Assembly (NCBI RefSeq): GCF_019443325.1
Contig: NZ_CP080383.1
Span: 868,001 to 932,000, forward strand
Source of the DNA: Cryobacterium sp. PAMC25264
GTDB lineage: Bacteria; Actinomycetota; Actinomycetes; Actinomycetales; Microbacteriaceae
DNA: 64,000 bases
Direction: 5' to 3'
This document shows, in pieces, positions 51,750-59,876 of the stretch (the first letter of the stretch is position 1; each line of letters opens with the position of its first letter). A model generated the notes under the pieces. That model was not told the DNA's origin and did no database searches. It saw only the letters and a list, made by a program, of their open reading frames with translations. Both the position numbers and the translations under genes were made by a program.

Positions 51750-52955
51750 CTAGCGGGACGGGAAGGCGTGCGTTCGGCCGACGGCGACGATCAGGGCGGC
51801 AAGCGCGGACAGCCCAATCATGGCGACGGGGAGCGCTGCCGGTCCGCTGTCGTCCACGAGGAGCGCACCGATCGCTCCTCCGCCGAAGATGGCCAGGTTG
51901 AAGGCTGTTGTGAGCATCGCGTTCGCAATGTCCACGCTCTCGCCAGCCGCATCGCCGATCGCCGTCTGAAGCTGCGTCGCGGCGCCACCGAATGCCACGC
52001 CCCAGAGGGCAATAGCGAGGATCGTCACTGGGAGCGACGCCGGGAAAATGAGCAACAGTGCACCGGCGATGACGAAAGTCGCCGTACTCGCGAGGGCGAG
52101 GCGTCGAAGTGAACGGTCGATGAGGGCGCCCGTGATCCAGATACCTACCAAAGCGGCGATTCCGAAGGCGAAGAGGGCGGCGTCAGGGCGGAGGTCGACC
52201 CCCACGCCGTCGAGGTACGGTGCGATGTACGTGTACAGCAGGTTGTGGGCGAGCATCCAGGCGAACACCACACCGAGCACCACGGCCACTCCCGGGATCA
52301 AGAGGACACGGCCGAGGCCGAGCCGAGTGTCTGATCGTTGTCCTGGCGCGTTCGGCACGAATGCGAGCACCAAGAGAACGACGACCACGGTGAGTGCGGA
52401 GACGCCGACGAAGGACCATCGCCAGCCGACCATCGAACCGAGCCAAGCGCCGAGTGGCGTTCCGATGGAAAGCGCGAGCGGGGTGCCGGCCATGGCGATC
52501 GCGAGGGCGCGGCCGGCATGTTCGGGGGCGACGATGCGACGCGCGTACCCCGCCAGCATGCCCCAGATCAGTCCGGAGAACGCCCCGGCGATGAAGCGCA
52601 CACCAAGCGCTGCCACGAGAGTGGGCGCGATCGCTGTGAGGGTGTTCGCGAGCAAGAAGCCGAGCAGCCCGATGACAAGCAGCGGCTTGCGGGATACGCC
52701 CCGCGTCATCGCGATCGTGGGGATGGCCGCGATGACGGTACCGAGTGCATAAGCGGTGATGAGCTGCCCGGCGGTGCCGTCACTGACCTCGAACTCGGCG
52801 GCGAGCTGGGGGAGTAGCCCGGCGGGAAGCGTTTCCGTCATGATGATGATGAATCCCGAGAGGGCCATCAGGACGAGAGCAAGAACGGGCAGTCGATTCT
52901 TGGGGTCCGACTCTATCGACGCGGTGGTTCTGGGTAGTGAAACGGACACTGGCAT
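51750..52955 (-). CDS. MFS exporter, DHA1 type
   Basis: 401 aa with 12 predicted membrane segments and the MFS antiporter signature GTPLALSIGTPLGAWLG in helix 5; motif A is weak. The DHA1 group exports sugars, drugs or amino acids, and this one resembles the arabinose/chloramphenicol-efflux branch. Divergent from a TetR gene with operator-like repeats between, so it is likely repressed by it. Confidence 0.88.
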   Translation of the reverse strand: MPVSVSLPRTTASIESDPKNRLPVLALVLMALSGFIIIMTETLPAGLLPQLAAEFEVSDGTAGQLITAYALGTVIAAIPTIAMTRGVSRKPLLVIGLLGFLLANTLTAIAPTLVAALGVRFIAGAFSGLIWGMLAGYARRIVAPEHAGRALAIAMAGTPLALSIGTPLGAWLGSMVGWRWSFVGVSALTVVVVLLVLAFVPNAPGQRSDTRLGLGRVLLIPGVAVVLGVVFAWMLAHNLLYTYIAPYLDGVGVDLRPDAALFAFGIAALVGIWITGALIDRSLRRLALASTATFVIAGALLLIFPASLPVTILAIALWGVAFGGAATQLQTAIGDAAGESVDIANAMLTTAFNLAIFGGGAIGALLVDDSGPAALPVAMIGLSALAALIVAVGRTHAFPSR

Positions 52956-52970
52956 CTCTCCTCGGTTTAC

Positions 52971-53031
52971 GGAATGAACGTTCCTATATTGATCGACAAG
53001 TCGTCATGTGTCAAACTGGAACGAACGATCC
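52971..53031. promoter_or_regulatory. Two TetR-type operator-like sites
   Basis: GGAATGAACGTTCC (52971-52984) and GGAACGAACGATCC (53018-53031) match at 12 of 14 bases and are imperfect dyads; they lie in the divergent gap between the MFS gene and the TetR gene. Confidence 0.55.
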
Positions 53032-53043
53032 GAAAGGGCTGAG

Positions 53044-53649
53044 ATGGCACAAAAGGGACGACCGAGGACCTTCGTAGAACACGAGGTGCTCGACGCCGCA
53101 ATGCGGGTGTTCTGGCGACACGGTTATGAAGCGTCGTCGATCACGGAACTTCGTGCGCAGACCGGTCTCTCGGCAGCGAGCCTCTACGGCGCCTTCGGGT
53201 CTAAGGAGGGCCTGTTCGAGCGTGCGATCGAGCACTATATCGCCGGTCCGGGAAGGGTAAGTGAACTCGTTGGCGACCTAACACTCGACCCGCTCGATGC
53301 GCTCGGCCAGATGCTTCACGGGACGGTAGCGATGCAGTCGGACCCCGCGTATCCGGGAGGTTGTCTCGTCGCGTTGTCGGCCACCGTCGGTGCGGGCGGA
53401 GACGATGACGTCGCGGCCCGGAAAACTGTCGCCGCACGCCGCGCGGAGGACCGTTCAGGCATTGAGGCGTGCATCCGTCGAGGTGTCGATACCGGCGCAG
53501 TCCGTGCCGATCTCGATCCTGGGATATCGGCGATCATGGTGCACTCCTTTGTGTTGGGTGTCTCCACGCAACTGCTCGATGGTGTGCCGCCCGCCGCGCT
53601 TCATACCGCTGCCGATCTGCTCCTCACCGGCCTGTCAGGAGCGATCTGA
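53044..53649 (+). CDS. TetR-family regulator
   Basis: 201 aa from ATG 53044 (GAAAGGGCT upstream; 53008 is in frame but has no site). N-terminal helix-turn-helix VLDAAMRVFWRHGYEASSIT and ELRAQTGLSAASLYGAFGSK, then the helical ligand domain with AYPGGCLVALSA. It presumably represses the divergent exporter. Confidence 0.92.
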   Translation: MAQKGRPRTFVEHEVLDAAMRVFWRHGYEASSITELRAQTGLSAASLYGAFGSKEGLFERAIEHYIAGPGRVSELVGDLTLDPLDALGQMLHGTVAMQSDPAYPGGCLVALSATVGAGGDDDVAARKTVAARRAEDRSGIEACIRRGVDTGAVRADLDPGISAIMVHSFVLGVSTQLLDGVPPAALHTAADLLLTGLSGAI

Positions 53650-53702
53650 CCCCTCTGGCGGGAACATGGTTGTGACCCTCGTGGATGGACGGCACCCGAC
53701 AG

Positions 53703-54374
53703 CTACAGCAGGAGCTGCTGGAGCGGGTAGACGAAGTACCGAAGTGAATACGCCTCCCACACCGCGCCGATGATGAGCAAGGCGATGGCGGGCAGCGCCA
53801 GAAGACCGAGCTGCTTCAGGCCCTGAAGGTAGCCTCTGCGCCGATTCGGCGCTCCGACACTGCGGGGGAACAGCCAACTACTCCCGAGGCGGTACGTGCC
53901 GAGCGCCACGATCACGTAGGCCTGGAGTTCGATGACGAAGGTGAGGGAATGGGGAATGAGCGATACCCATCCTTCTGGCGTGCCCGGCGCAAGTGTTATG
54001 CCCGTCTGGACCGCCCAATATCCGAAGAACGCGAGCCCGGCGAAGGGCACGACAAGCGACGGCAGCACGATGGTCAGCAGGCTCAGTTGGAAGACGTTCA
54101 CGGCGAGGATCACCAGGGCGAACAGCGGTGGGATATTGATCAGCCAAACCACCATCGCCTCGGTACCGTTTTCCTGCAAGCCCGTGACCTTCGCCACACT
54201 GAGCGCGGGAAAGGCGAGTCCGATCAGGAACCCGATGATGGCCAAGCCGTACGTGGCCAGGTTGATGATGAGATATGCACGCTTGTTCTCGCGGATGATC
54301 TTCAGAGGGCGCCGCCAGAGCGGCGGACGTGAAGTGAGTTCTGTGGAGATCGGTAGTGATGTCATGTGTCCCAT
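53703..54374 (-). CDS. SpoIIM-like (DUF95) membrane protein, second paralogue
   Basis: 223 aa from the ATG at 54374 (GGAG four bases upstream; 54365 and 54431 are alternatives). Same fold as the 43877 gene (RPLKIIRENKRAYLIINLAT; LTIVLPSLVVPFAGLAFFGY; FPRSVGAPNRRRGYLQGLKQ). A weak MerR-type sequence (CTGACC, 19 bases, CTGGAG) lies just upstream, less like the consensus than the six listed. Convergent with the TetR gene. Confidence 0.75.
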   Translation of the reverse strand: MGHMTSLPISTELTSRPPLWRRPLKIIRENKRAYLIINLATYGLAIIGFLIGLAFPALSVAKVTGLQENGTEAMVVWLINIPPLFALVILAVNVFQLSLLTIVLPSLVVPFAGLAFFGYWAVQTGITLAPGTPEGWVSLIPHSLTFVIELQAYVIVALGTYRLGSSWLFPRSVGAPNRRRGYLQGLKQLGLLALPAIALLIIGAVWEAYSLRYFVYPLQQLLL

Positions 54375-54475
54375 CACACTCCAGCAGTCAGCCCGCGTGC
54401 AGTGGTCAGACGTCATCAGATGATGTGACACTGCGTCACTACCGTCGGCACTTCGCTGACGCGATCGTTGAGTTC

Positions 54476-54721
54476 ATGAAAATCCTCGATTTGGCGCTGA
54501 ACGCACTCATTGTTCTCGGCGCAACGGTCTTCCTGGCCTATGTCGGCTACTACTACTTCGACTTCGGTCTCTTCATGACCCTTCCGGCAAGCATCGTGGA
54601 CATATTCCTCGGGAACGGGGCGTTACAGTACATAGGACTTGGGCTCGGCGTCGCGGCAATGCTCGCGAAACCCCCCGTCGGCCGCGAGATCAAGCGGCAG
54701 GACGCCGAGAACCGGAGCTAG
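54476..54721 (+). CDS. Small membrane protein, 81 aa
   Basis: From the ATG at 54476 (poor ribosome site; the ORF continues upstream to 54356 without one). Two to three membrane segments (LALNALIVLGATVFLAYVGY; LGNGALQYIGLGLGVAAML) and a basic tail. Directly upstream of a histidine kinase gene, possibly its partner. Confidence 0.55.
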   Translation: MKILDLALNALIVLGATVFLAYVGYYYFDFGLFMTLPASIVDIFLGNGALQYIGLGLGVAAMLAKPPVGREIKRQDAENRS

Positions 54722-54765
54722 CCATCGACCACAACGCAAGCGGCGAAGCTCCAATCATCACGCGA

Positions 54766-55857
54766 ATGCGTCGCGTGGCGATGGTCACGGCTGTCGCCGC
54801 CATTGCGCCGCCGAGCATCATCGGTATCGTGCTCACGTCGACCTCGTGGTCCGAGGGATTGATGGTCGTTCTCGGGTTCCTGGTCACCCTCGCTCTGCTG
54901 CGCAAGTGGAGCCTGGAGGGGTACCCGCGTCTGGCGATCCTTGCGTTTATGTTCACTACGGCCTCGTGGATCATTGGGGCGCTGACGGCCTCGAGCCCGA
55001 TCGGTTTCGTGCCGATGGCGCTCATCGGCGCGCTTCTTCTAGCACGAGCACGAAGACGGCGATTATGGATCGCGGTTTTCGCGCTCGCGGTCGCGACGAT
55101 CGGGGCGAGCTCCTTCGTCTTCCACCCCGCCACGTGGGCGCTCGCGGCGGCCTACCTCGCGGTCCCGACTTTCGGCGCGCTCTTTGTCGTGGCGGTCATA
55201 TTGCTCAGTGAGCAGGCCTGGCAGGTCGTGCGGCGGCTTGAACGCGCGCAGGAAACAGAGGCTGAGCTCGCAGTCGCGCGCGAGCGGATGCGCTTCACCG
55301 GTGACCTCCACGATATCCAGGGTCATTCGCTGCATGTCATCAAGCTCAAAGCGGCACTCGGCCGACGCGTGGCTCACACCGATCCCGACCGGGCTGAGCT
55401 GGAGTTCTCCGAGATCCGCCGTCTTGTCGACGAGACGATCGTGGAGACGAGAGCGCTGACCTATGCGCGCTATGAGCTGAATCTGGTGGCGGAACTCGAG
55501 AACGCCAAGCGGCTCGTCGAGGCTGCGGGTGTGGCCGTTCAGGTGAGATTCGACGACGCCGGCGAGAGCTCCGCGCATCCCTTGTTGGCACAGGTGCTCC
55601 GGGAGGCCACCACGAATCTGCTTCGCCATGCGCGTCCGACCATCGTGAGGATAACCGCATCGCGGAGGTCCTTGGAAGTCGCCAACGACGGCGCAGTCGA
55701 TGCCGTCGACTCCCCGCTGAGAGGGCTTGCGCACCTGCGGGATCGCGTGGAGAGCGCGGGCGGCGACCTGCGGGTCGAACGATCGGCGGATAGCTTCGTC
55801 GTATCCGCTCGGATCGATCCCGACATCGGAACCAGTGAGACCGGGGCCAAGAGATGA
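54766..55857 (+). CDS. DesK-like sensor histidine kinase
   Basis: 363 aa. Five membrane segments with short loops, then HisKA_3 (FTGDLHDIQGHSLHVIKLK, His in DLHD) and a HATPase domain (REATTNLLRHARPT N box, GLAHLRDRVESAGGDLRV). A membrane-fluidity or envelope sensor of the NarL-partner type. Four-base overlap with the regulator. Confidence 0.92.
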   Translation: MRRVAMVTAVAAIAPPSIIGIVLTSTSWSEGLMVVLGFLVTLALLRKWSLEGYPRLAILAFMFTTASWIIGALTASSPIGFVPMALIGALLLARARRRRLWIAVFALAVATIGASSFVFHPATWALAAAYLAVPTFGALFVVAVILLSEQAWQVVRRLERAQETEAELAVARERMRFTGDLHDIQGHSLHVIKLKAALGRRVAHTDPDRAELEFSEIRRLVDETIVETRALTYARYELNLVAELENAKRLVEAAGVAVQVRFDDAGESSAHPLLAQVLREATTNLLRHARPTIVRITASRRSLEVANDGAVDAVDSPLRGLAHLRDRVESAGGDLRVERSADSFVVSARIDPDIGTSETGAKR

Positions 55858-56471
55858 GCGAGGCGGATGCCATCAGGATCGTCCTGGCCGATGACGAGCT
55901 GCTACTGCGGGTGGCCCTTTCGGCGCTCCTCACGCTCGACGGCACCATCGACGTCGTGGCGCAGGCGGGCAACGGCGAGGAGTCCGTGACCGCAACGCTT
56001 CAGCATCACCCGGATGTACTTGTCATTGATCTCGAGATGCCTGAGATGGACGGCCTGGAGGCCGTCGCCTCGATCATGTCGACACGTCCCGAGCAACGCG
56101 TGCTGATGCTCACCCGGCACGCGCGACAGGGTGTCCTCCGGCGAGCGCTCAAGCTTGGCGTGCTTGGGTTCATGAGTAAGGGCGCTGATCCGGAGGAGAT
56201 CGCCGAGGCCATCCGCAAGGTGAACGAGGGTCAGCGCTGGATCGCGCACGACGTGCTGGAGGCCTCGGTCGTCGACGACTCACCTTTGACCGAACGCGAG
56301 GCCGATGTCCTACGGGAGACGCGCGAGGGGTACTCGGTCAGAGACATCGCCAGGCGATTGCACCTCGCGCCTGGCACTGTTCGAAATTACCTCTCCTACG
56401 CCACCCAGAAGACCGCGACCTCAACGCGACACGACGCAGCCAGGGCAGCCCGCGATCGCGGATGGCTGTGA
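55854..56471 (+). CDS. NarL/DesR-family response regulator
   Basis: 205 aa. Receiver (acidic ADDE, phospho-Asp in LVIDLEMPEMDG, Lys in FMSKGADPEE) and LuxR-type helix-turn-helix (LTEREADVLRETREGYSVRD then IARRLHLAPGTVRNYLSYAT). ATG overlaps the kinase stop. Confidence 0.93.
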   Translation: MSEADAIRIVLADDELLLRVALSALLTLDGTIDVVAQAGNGEESVTATLQHHPDVLVIDLEMPEMDGLEAVASIMSTRPEQRVLMLTRHARQGVLRRALKLGVLGFMSKGADPEEIAEAIRKVNEGQRWIAHDVLEASVVDDSPLTEREADVLRETREGYSVRDIARRLHLAPGTVRNYLSYATQKTATSTRHDAARAARDRGWL

Positions 56472-56642
56472 CCCATCGGCGGCAAAGCTGGCTCCCGTGC
56501 GCCACGGGATCGGAGCATCCCAACTTCACCGACCCGATGGCTCCTGCCCGAACCGGAGTCTTCACGCCCAACGGCGATTCAGACCGCGCTGCTTGAAAAT
56601 TGCGAATAGCAACGAAATCACCTCAACGAAAGCTGGCGAAAA

Positions 56643-57023
56643 ATGACACACCTAGATGCCATCACCACGCTCGAGACAGCGATCAACTCCCATGACGCCA
56701 ACAGCATCGCCGCGTGCTTCTCTGCCGGCTATGTTTCCGAAACCCCTCATCACCCGTCTCGGAATTTCGAGGGTCGCGCAACCGTGCTGCGTAATTGGAC
56801 CGCGATACTCGGCCGATTCCCCAATCTGACGGCGCGAGTTCTTCGTCGCGCGATCAATGGCGACGAAGTCTGGTCGGAATGGGAGATGGACGGCACCGCG
56901 GCCGACGGCACTTCGGCAGGAATCGTAGGCCCCGTAATCTGGCGCACCGATTCGAACGGCCTGGTGTCCTGGGCGCGGTTCTACCTCGAGCCTGCAACCG
57001 ATGAGCCGATCAGGCCGTCCTGA
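56643..57023 (+). CDS. SnoaL-like (NTF2-fold) protein
   Basis: 126 aa. NTF2/SnoaL fold (ETAINSHDANSIAACFSAGY, FPNLTARVLRRAINGDEVW, RFYLEPAT). Small stand-alone members act as isomerases or hydrolases or have no known function. Possibly in one transcript with the next two genes. Confidence 0.75.
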   Translation: MTHLDAITTLETAINSHDANSIAACFSAGYVSETPHHPSRNFEGRATVLRNWTAILGRFPNLTARVLRRAINGDEVWSEWEMDGTAADGTSAGIVGPVIWRTDSNGLVSWARFYLEPATDEPIRPS

Positions 57024-57050
57024 ACGACCACCCAATAGAAACGAGACGAC

Positions 57051-57251
57051 ATGCTCAGAATGACGGGAACGATTCTTCTCGCCGTCGGCTTCCTCATGGT
57101 CGCCGGTGCGTGGGCCATCACCGACCCTTTCGCCACCGACGCGAACATCGGGGCCGGCGGGCTCATCCTGCTTGGCCTGCCTGCAGGAGGGGTCGGCATC
57201 TTGGTCTTGCTCGTCGACGGAATCCTCAGGCTGCGCAGGCGTGACGCGTGA
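57051..57251 (+). CDS. Small membrane protein, 66 aa
   Basis: Two membrane segments (TILLAVGFLMVAGAWAI; LLGLPAGGVGILVLLVDGIL) with a basic end. No family recognised. Same strand and spacing as the flanking genes. Confidence 0.55.
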   Translation: MLRMTGTILLAVGFLMVAGAWAITDPFATDANIGAGGLILLGLPAGGVGILVLLVDGILRLRRRDA

Positions 57252-57299
57252 CCAAGCTCCGAGCACCTTAAGACCGACCCACAGGAAGAGGCCCACTCA

Positions 57300-58220
57300 A
57301 TGCGCGCATGGATAGCAGACCAGTCAAGCCACGCAGGACTTTCGTTTCGCGAACTGCCCGATCCGCCCCAACGTGAAGATGAAGCTCTCATCCAGGTAAA
57401 GGTATTTGCTCCGAACCCGGGAGATCTCGCGGCGCTCGCCACCGCGGAACCCGGATCAGTCCCAGGCTGGGACGGTGCCGGGACCGTGCTCCGTAGCGCT
57501 CCGAACGGGAGCGGGCCCGAGGAAGGCCAGTCCGTGATCTTCCTTGGGAGCCACGGCGGCTGGGCTCAGATGCGGAGTGTTCCGACAGCGACGATCGCCG
57601 TGACACCGAACGGTGCAGACCCGGCGCTGATGAGCACGATTCCGGTCCCGGTCACCAGCGCTCTTCGGGCGCTTCGGGGGCTTGGATCGCTGCTCGGGCG
57701 GCGTCTGCTCGTGGTGGGTGCCAACAGCGCCGTGGGAGCGGCCGCCGTTCAGCTGGCGGCCAGATCCGGGGCGCACGTCGTCGCGATCGCGCGGGACCAG
57801 GCGGCTCACGACCGAATCAAGCAGCTCGGAGCGGCAGAGGTGCACGCGACGATGGACACCGTATCGGTGCCGGTCTTCGCGGCAGTGGACGTCGTGGGCG
57901 GACCGCATCTCGTCGCCGCGTATTCCTTGCTCGCGCCGGGAGGTACGGTCATTGCGCTGGGACATGCCGCCGGTCACGACGAGCACTTCCCGTTCGGCGC
58001 GTTTGTCGCCGGCCCGACAAACTTCGACAGAACGATTTCGACGTTCTTCCTCGGTAGCCACAACGGGCTTGGGCCCGAAATGGAGTATCTGGCAGCCGAA
58101 GTCCACGCCGGTCGACACACGATCGGTGACCTCGACCGGAGGTCATGGACAGCCCTCGGACCATGGGTCGCCGACGGCGCTGCGCGGTCGACGAACCGGG
58201 TCGTCTTCCTGGTGGACTGA
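57300..58220 (+). CDS. MDR-family zinc-free oxidoreductase
   Basis: 306 aa. GroES-like part (MRAWIADQSSHAGLSFRELP; VFAPNPGDLAALA) and Rossmann domain with VVGANSAVGAAAVQLAARSG. No zinc ligands. Likely NADPH-dependent quinone or enone reductase. ATG follows AGGAAGAGG. Convergent with the next gene. Confidence 0.85.
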   Translation: MRAWIADQSSHAGLSFRELPDPPQREDEALIQVKVFAPNPGDLAALATAEPGSVPGWDGAGTVLRSAPNGSGPEEGQSVIFLGSHGGWAQMRSVPTATIAVTPNGADPALMSTIPVPVTSALRALRGLGSLLGRRLLVVGANSAVGAAAVQLAARSGAHVVAIARDQAAHDRIKQLGAAEVHATMDTVSVPVFAAVDVVGGPHLVAAYSLLAPGGTVIALGHAAGHDEHFPFGAFVAGPTNFDRTISTFFLGSHNGLGPEMEYLAAEVHAGRHTIGDLDRRSWTALGPWVADGAARSTNRVVFLVD

Positions 58221-58235
58221 TCCAGGACGCTCGGG

Positions 58236-59777
58236 TCATAGCCGACACGTTGCGTCAGCCGGAGGGGGCGTGAGATCGACAAGGTATGCGACGACGACGG
58301 AGTCGATACATTCGTTTCCCGAGATCACTGACCCGTGCTGCGCTCCCTCAACGGTCAGCAGGCTTCCACCCAGTGTTTCGGCGAGGCTGATGCCACCCTG
58401 ATGCGGAGTGACCGGGTCACCGGTCACGGACACTGTCAATGTTGGAGGCAGACCCTTGATATCGGTTGCGTAAGGGAAACCCAGCGTCGGCTCAACCGGC
58501 CACCCCTCACACAGGGCAGGCGCGACCTTCACAGGCGTCCCCGGGTCGAGGAAAGGGGCGGCGGCCAGTGCGGCGCTGACGAGCTCAGCCTGGCCCGCCG
58601 GGCTGAAGCGGTCCTCGTCCAGGCAGTCGATGGCCACCGTCGCCTCCGCGGAATTGGCATAGCTGCCGTCGGAGGACCGTTCGTGGTAGAGGTCTCTGAG
58701 CCACAGAAGGGTGTCACCGCGGCCCGCAGCAAGTTCGGTGAGGCCCGCGATGACGAGCGGCCACAAGTCGGCACTGTACAGCCCCATGACAACGCCGTCG
58801 TTGGCTGCCGTGTAGCTCAGCTCACGACCTTCGCCGGCTGGGAGCGGTGTCTCGAGGAGGGGACGCACGAGCTGCTGGTATGTCTGTGTCGCGGTGTCAG
58901 TGTGTGCGCCGAGCGGGCAGTCGCCCTGTGTCGCGCAGAATGCCGCGAGTGACTCAAAGCCGCGCTGCAGTCCCTCCCATTGCACGACGTTGCGCTCAAG
59001 AGTTCCCGTATGCGGGTCCATCGCACCGTCGAGTACCAGGGCTCGCACGTTCTCCGGGAACATTTCTGCGTACACGGCACCCAACCTGGTGCCGTAGCTC
59101 ACCCCGACATAACTGAGACTGTCGTCGCCGAACACTTCCCGCAGAACATCCAAGTCCTGGGCCGCATCCCTCGTTCCCAGGTGCGCTAAGACGTCGACGC
59201 CGCCGACGCTGTCGGCGCAGGCGTCGACAAGAGGGCGCGAATCCGGCAGAGACAACAGACTCGCGGCCAACGCGTCATCGTCACGCTCTCCATCGGTGTA
59301 GCAGTCGATCGCCGGGGTGCTGGTGCCGGTTCCGCGCGGATCAAACCCGACGAGATCGAATTGCTCGGTGACGGGACTGTTCACCCACGCGTGCGCCACA
59401 TCAGCCGCGTACCCGACCCCGGGTAGTCCGGGACCCCCAGGATTGATGAAGAGCGATCCGATCGGCTCCGTGCCTGTCGCGGGGATGCGGAAGACAGCGA
59501 TTTGCGCGGTGCCCACGTCTGGGTTCTCGTAGTCGATAGGAACATCGACGTGCCCGCACTCACCCGGAACGAGGACATCGCCAGTGAGGACGGGCGTCTC
59601 GCAGGGCTCGAGAGTGAGCTCTTGATTGTAAAAGCTCGCGAGCGATACCTGTGCTTGCTGCGGCTGAGGCGAGGGAACACACGCGCTCACCAGCAGCACC
59701 ACCGGCACAATTACGGCGAGCGCACGGAGGCGATTTCGGACTAGACCTACTGGTGGGCAAAGAGTATTCCGTGGCAT
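58236..59777 (-). CDS. Secreted lipoprotein hydrolase (S33/TAP-like)
   Basis: 513 aa from the ATG at 59777. Lipobox LVSAC, alpha/beta hydrolase with oxyanion NPGGPG, nucleophile VSYGTRLG and late His HGSVISGNECI, plus a TAP-type C-terminal lid; the family cleaves N-terminal amino acids or antibiotics/esters outside the cell. The GTG at 59792 lies in front of the -10 of promoter E, whereas 59777 is at the expected transcription start, so 59777 is preferred. Confidence 0.85.
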   Translation of the reverse strand: MPRNTLCPPVGLVRNRLRALAVIVPVVLLVSACVPSPQPQQAQVSLASFYNQELTLEPCETPVLTGDVLVPGECGHVDVPIDYENPDVGTAQIAVFRIPATGTEPIGSLFINPGGPGLPGVGYAADVAHAWVNSPVTEQFDLVGFDPRGTGTSTPAIDCYTDGERDDDALAASLLSLPDSRPLVDACADSVGGVDVLAHLGTRDAAQDLDVLREVFGDDSLSYVGVSYGTRLGAVYAEMFPENVRALVLDGAMDPHTGTLERNVVQWEGLQRGFESLAAFCATQGDCPLGAHTDTATQTYQQLVRPLLETPLPAGEGRELSYTAANDGVVMGLYSADLWPLVIAGLTELAAGRGDTLLWLRDLYHERSSDGSYANSAEATVAIDCLDEDRFSPAGQAELVSAALAAAPFLDPGTPVKVAPALCEGWPVEPTLGFPYATDIKGLPPTLTVSVTGDPVTPHQGGISLAETLGGSLLTVEGAQHGSVISGNECIDSVVVAYLVDLTPPPADATCRL

Positions 59778-59783
59778 AGAACG

Positions 59784-59814
59784 AGCAGACACTATGTGGA
59801 CGGCACCGGGTCAA
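59784..59814 (-). promoter_or_regulatory. MerR-type promoter E (secreted hydrolase)
   Basis: Minus strand: -35 TTGACC, 19-bp spacer, -10 TCTGCT; the ATG begins seven bases after the -10. Dyad ACCcgGTG-N6-ACAtaGT. Confidence 0.65.
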
Positions 59815-59876
59815 GTGCAGAGGTATCCGTACCGGGATCACCCAGCGCGGTAACCGGTGGCCCGCAGAGCCTGGTC

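Noticed and set aside
51723..51750. TTGACTCTGTG sequence similar to the MerR-type promoter
   Set aside because: It lies downstream of the MFS gene with no gene to its right on that strand, and the second half of the dyad is missing.
53647..53675. Degenerate MerR-like dyad with GGCGGGAACATGGTT
   Set aside because: One base longer than the 19-bp spacer and pointing into the 3' end of a minus-strand gene; probably a relic.
54690..55133. Minus-strand ORF opposite the DesK-like kinase
   Set aside because: Antisense frame of a clear kinase gene.
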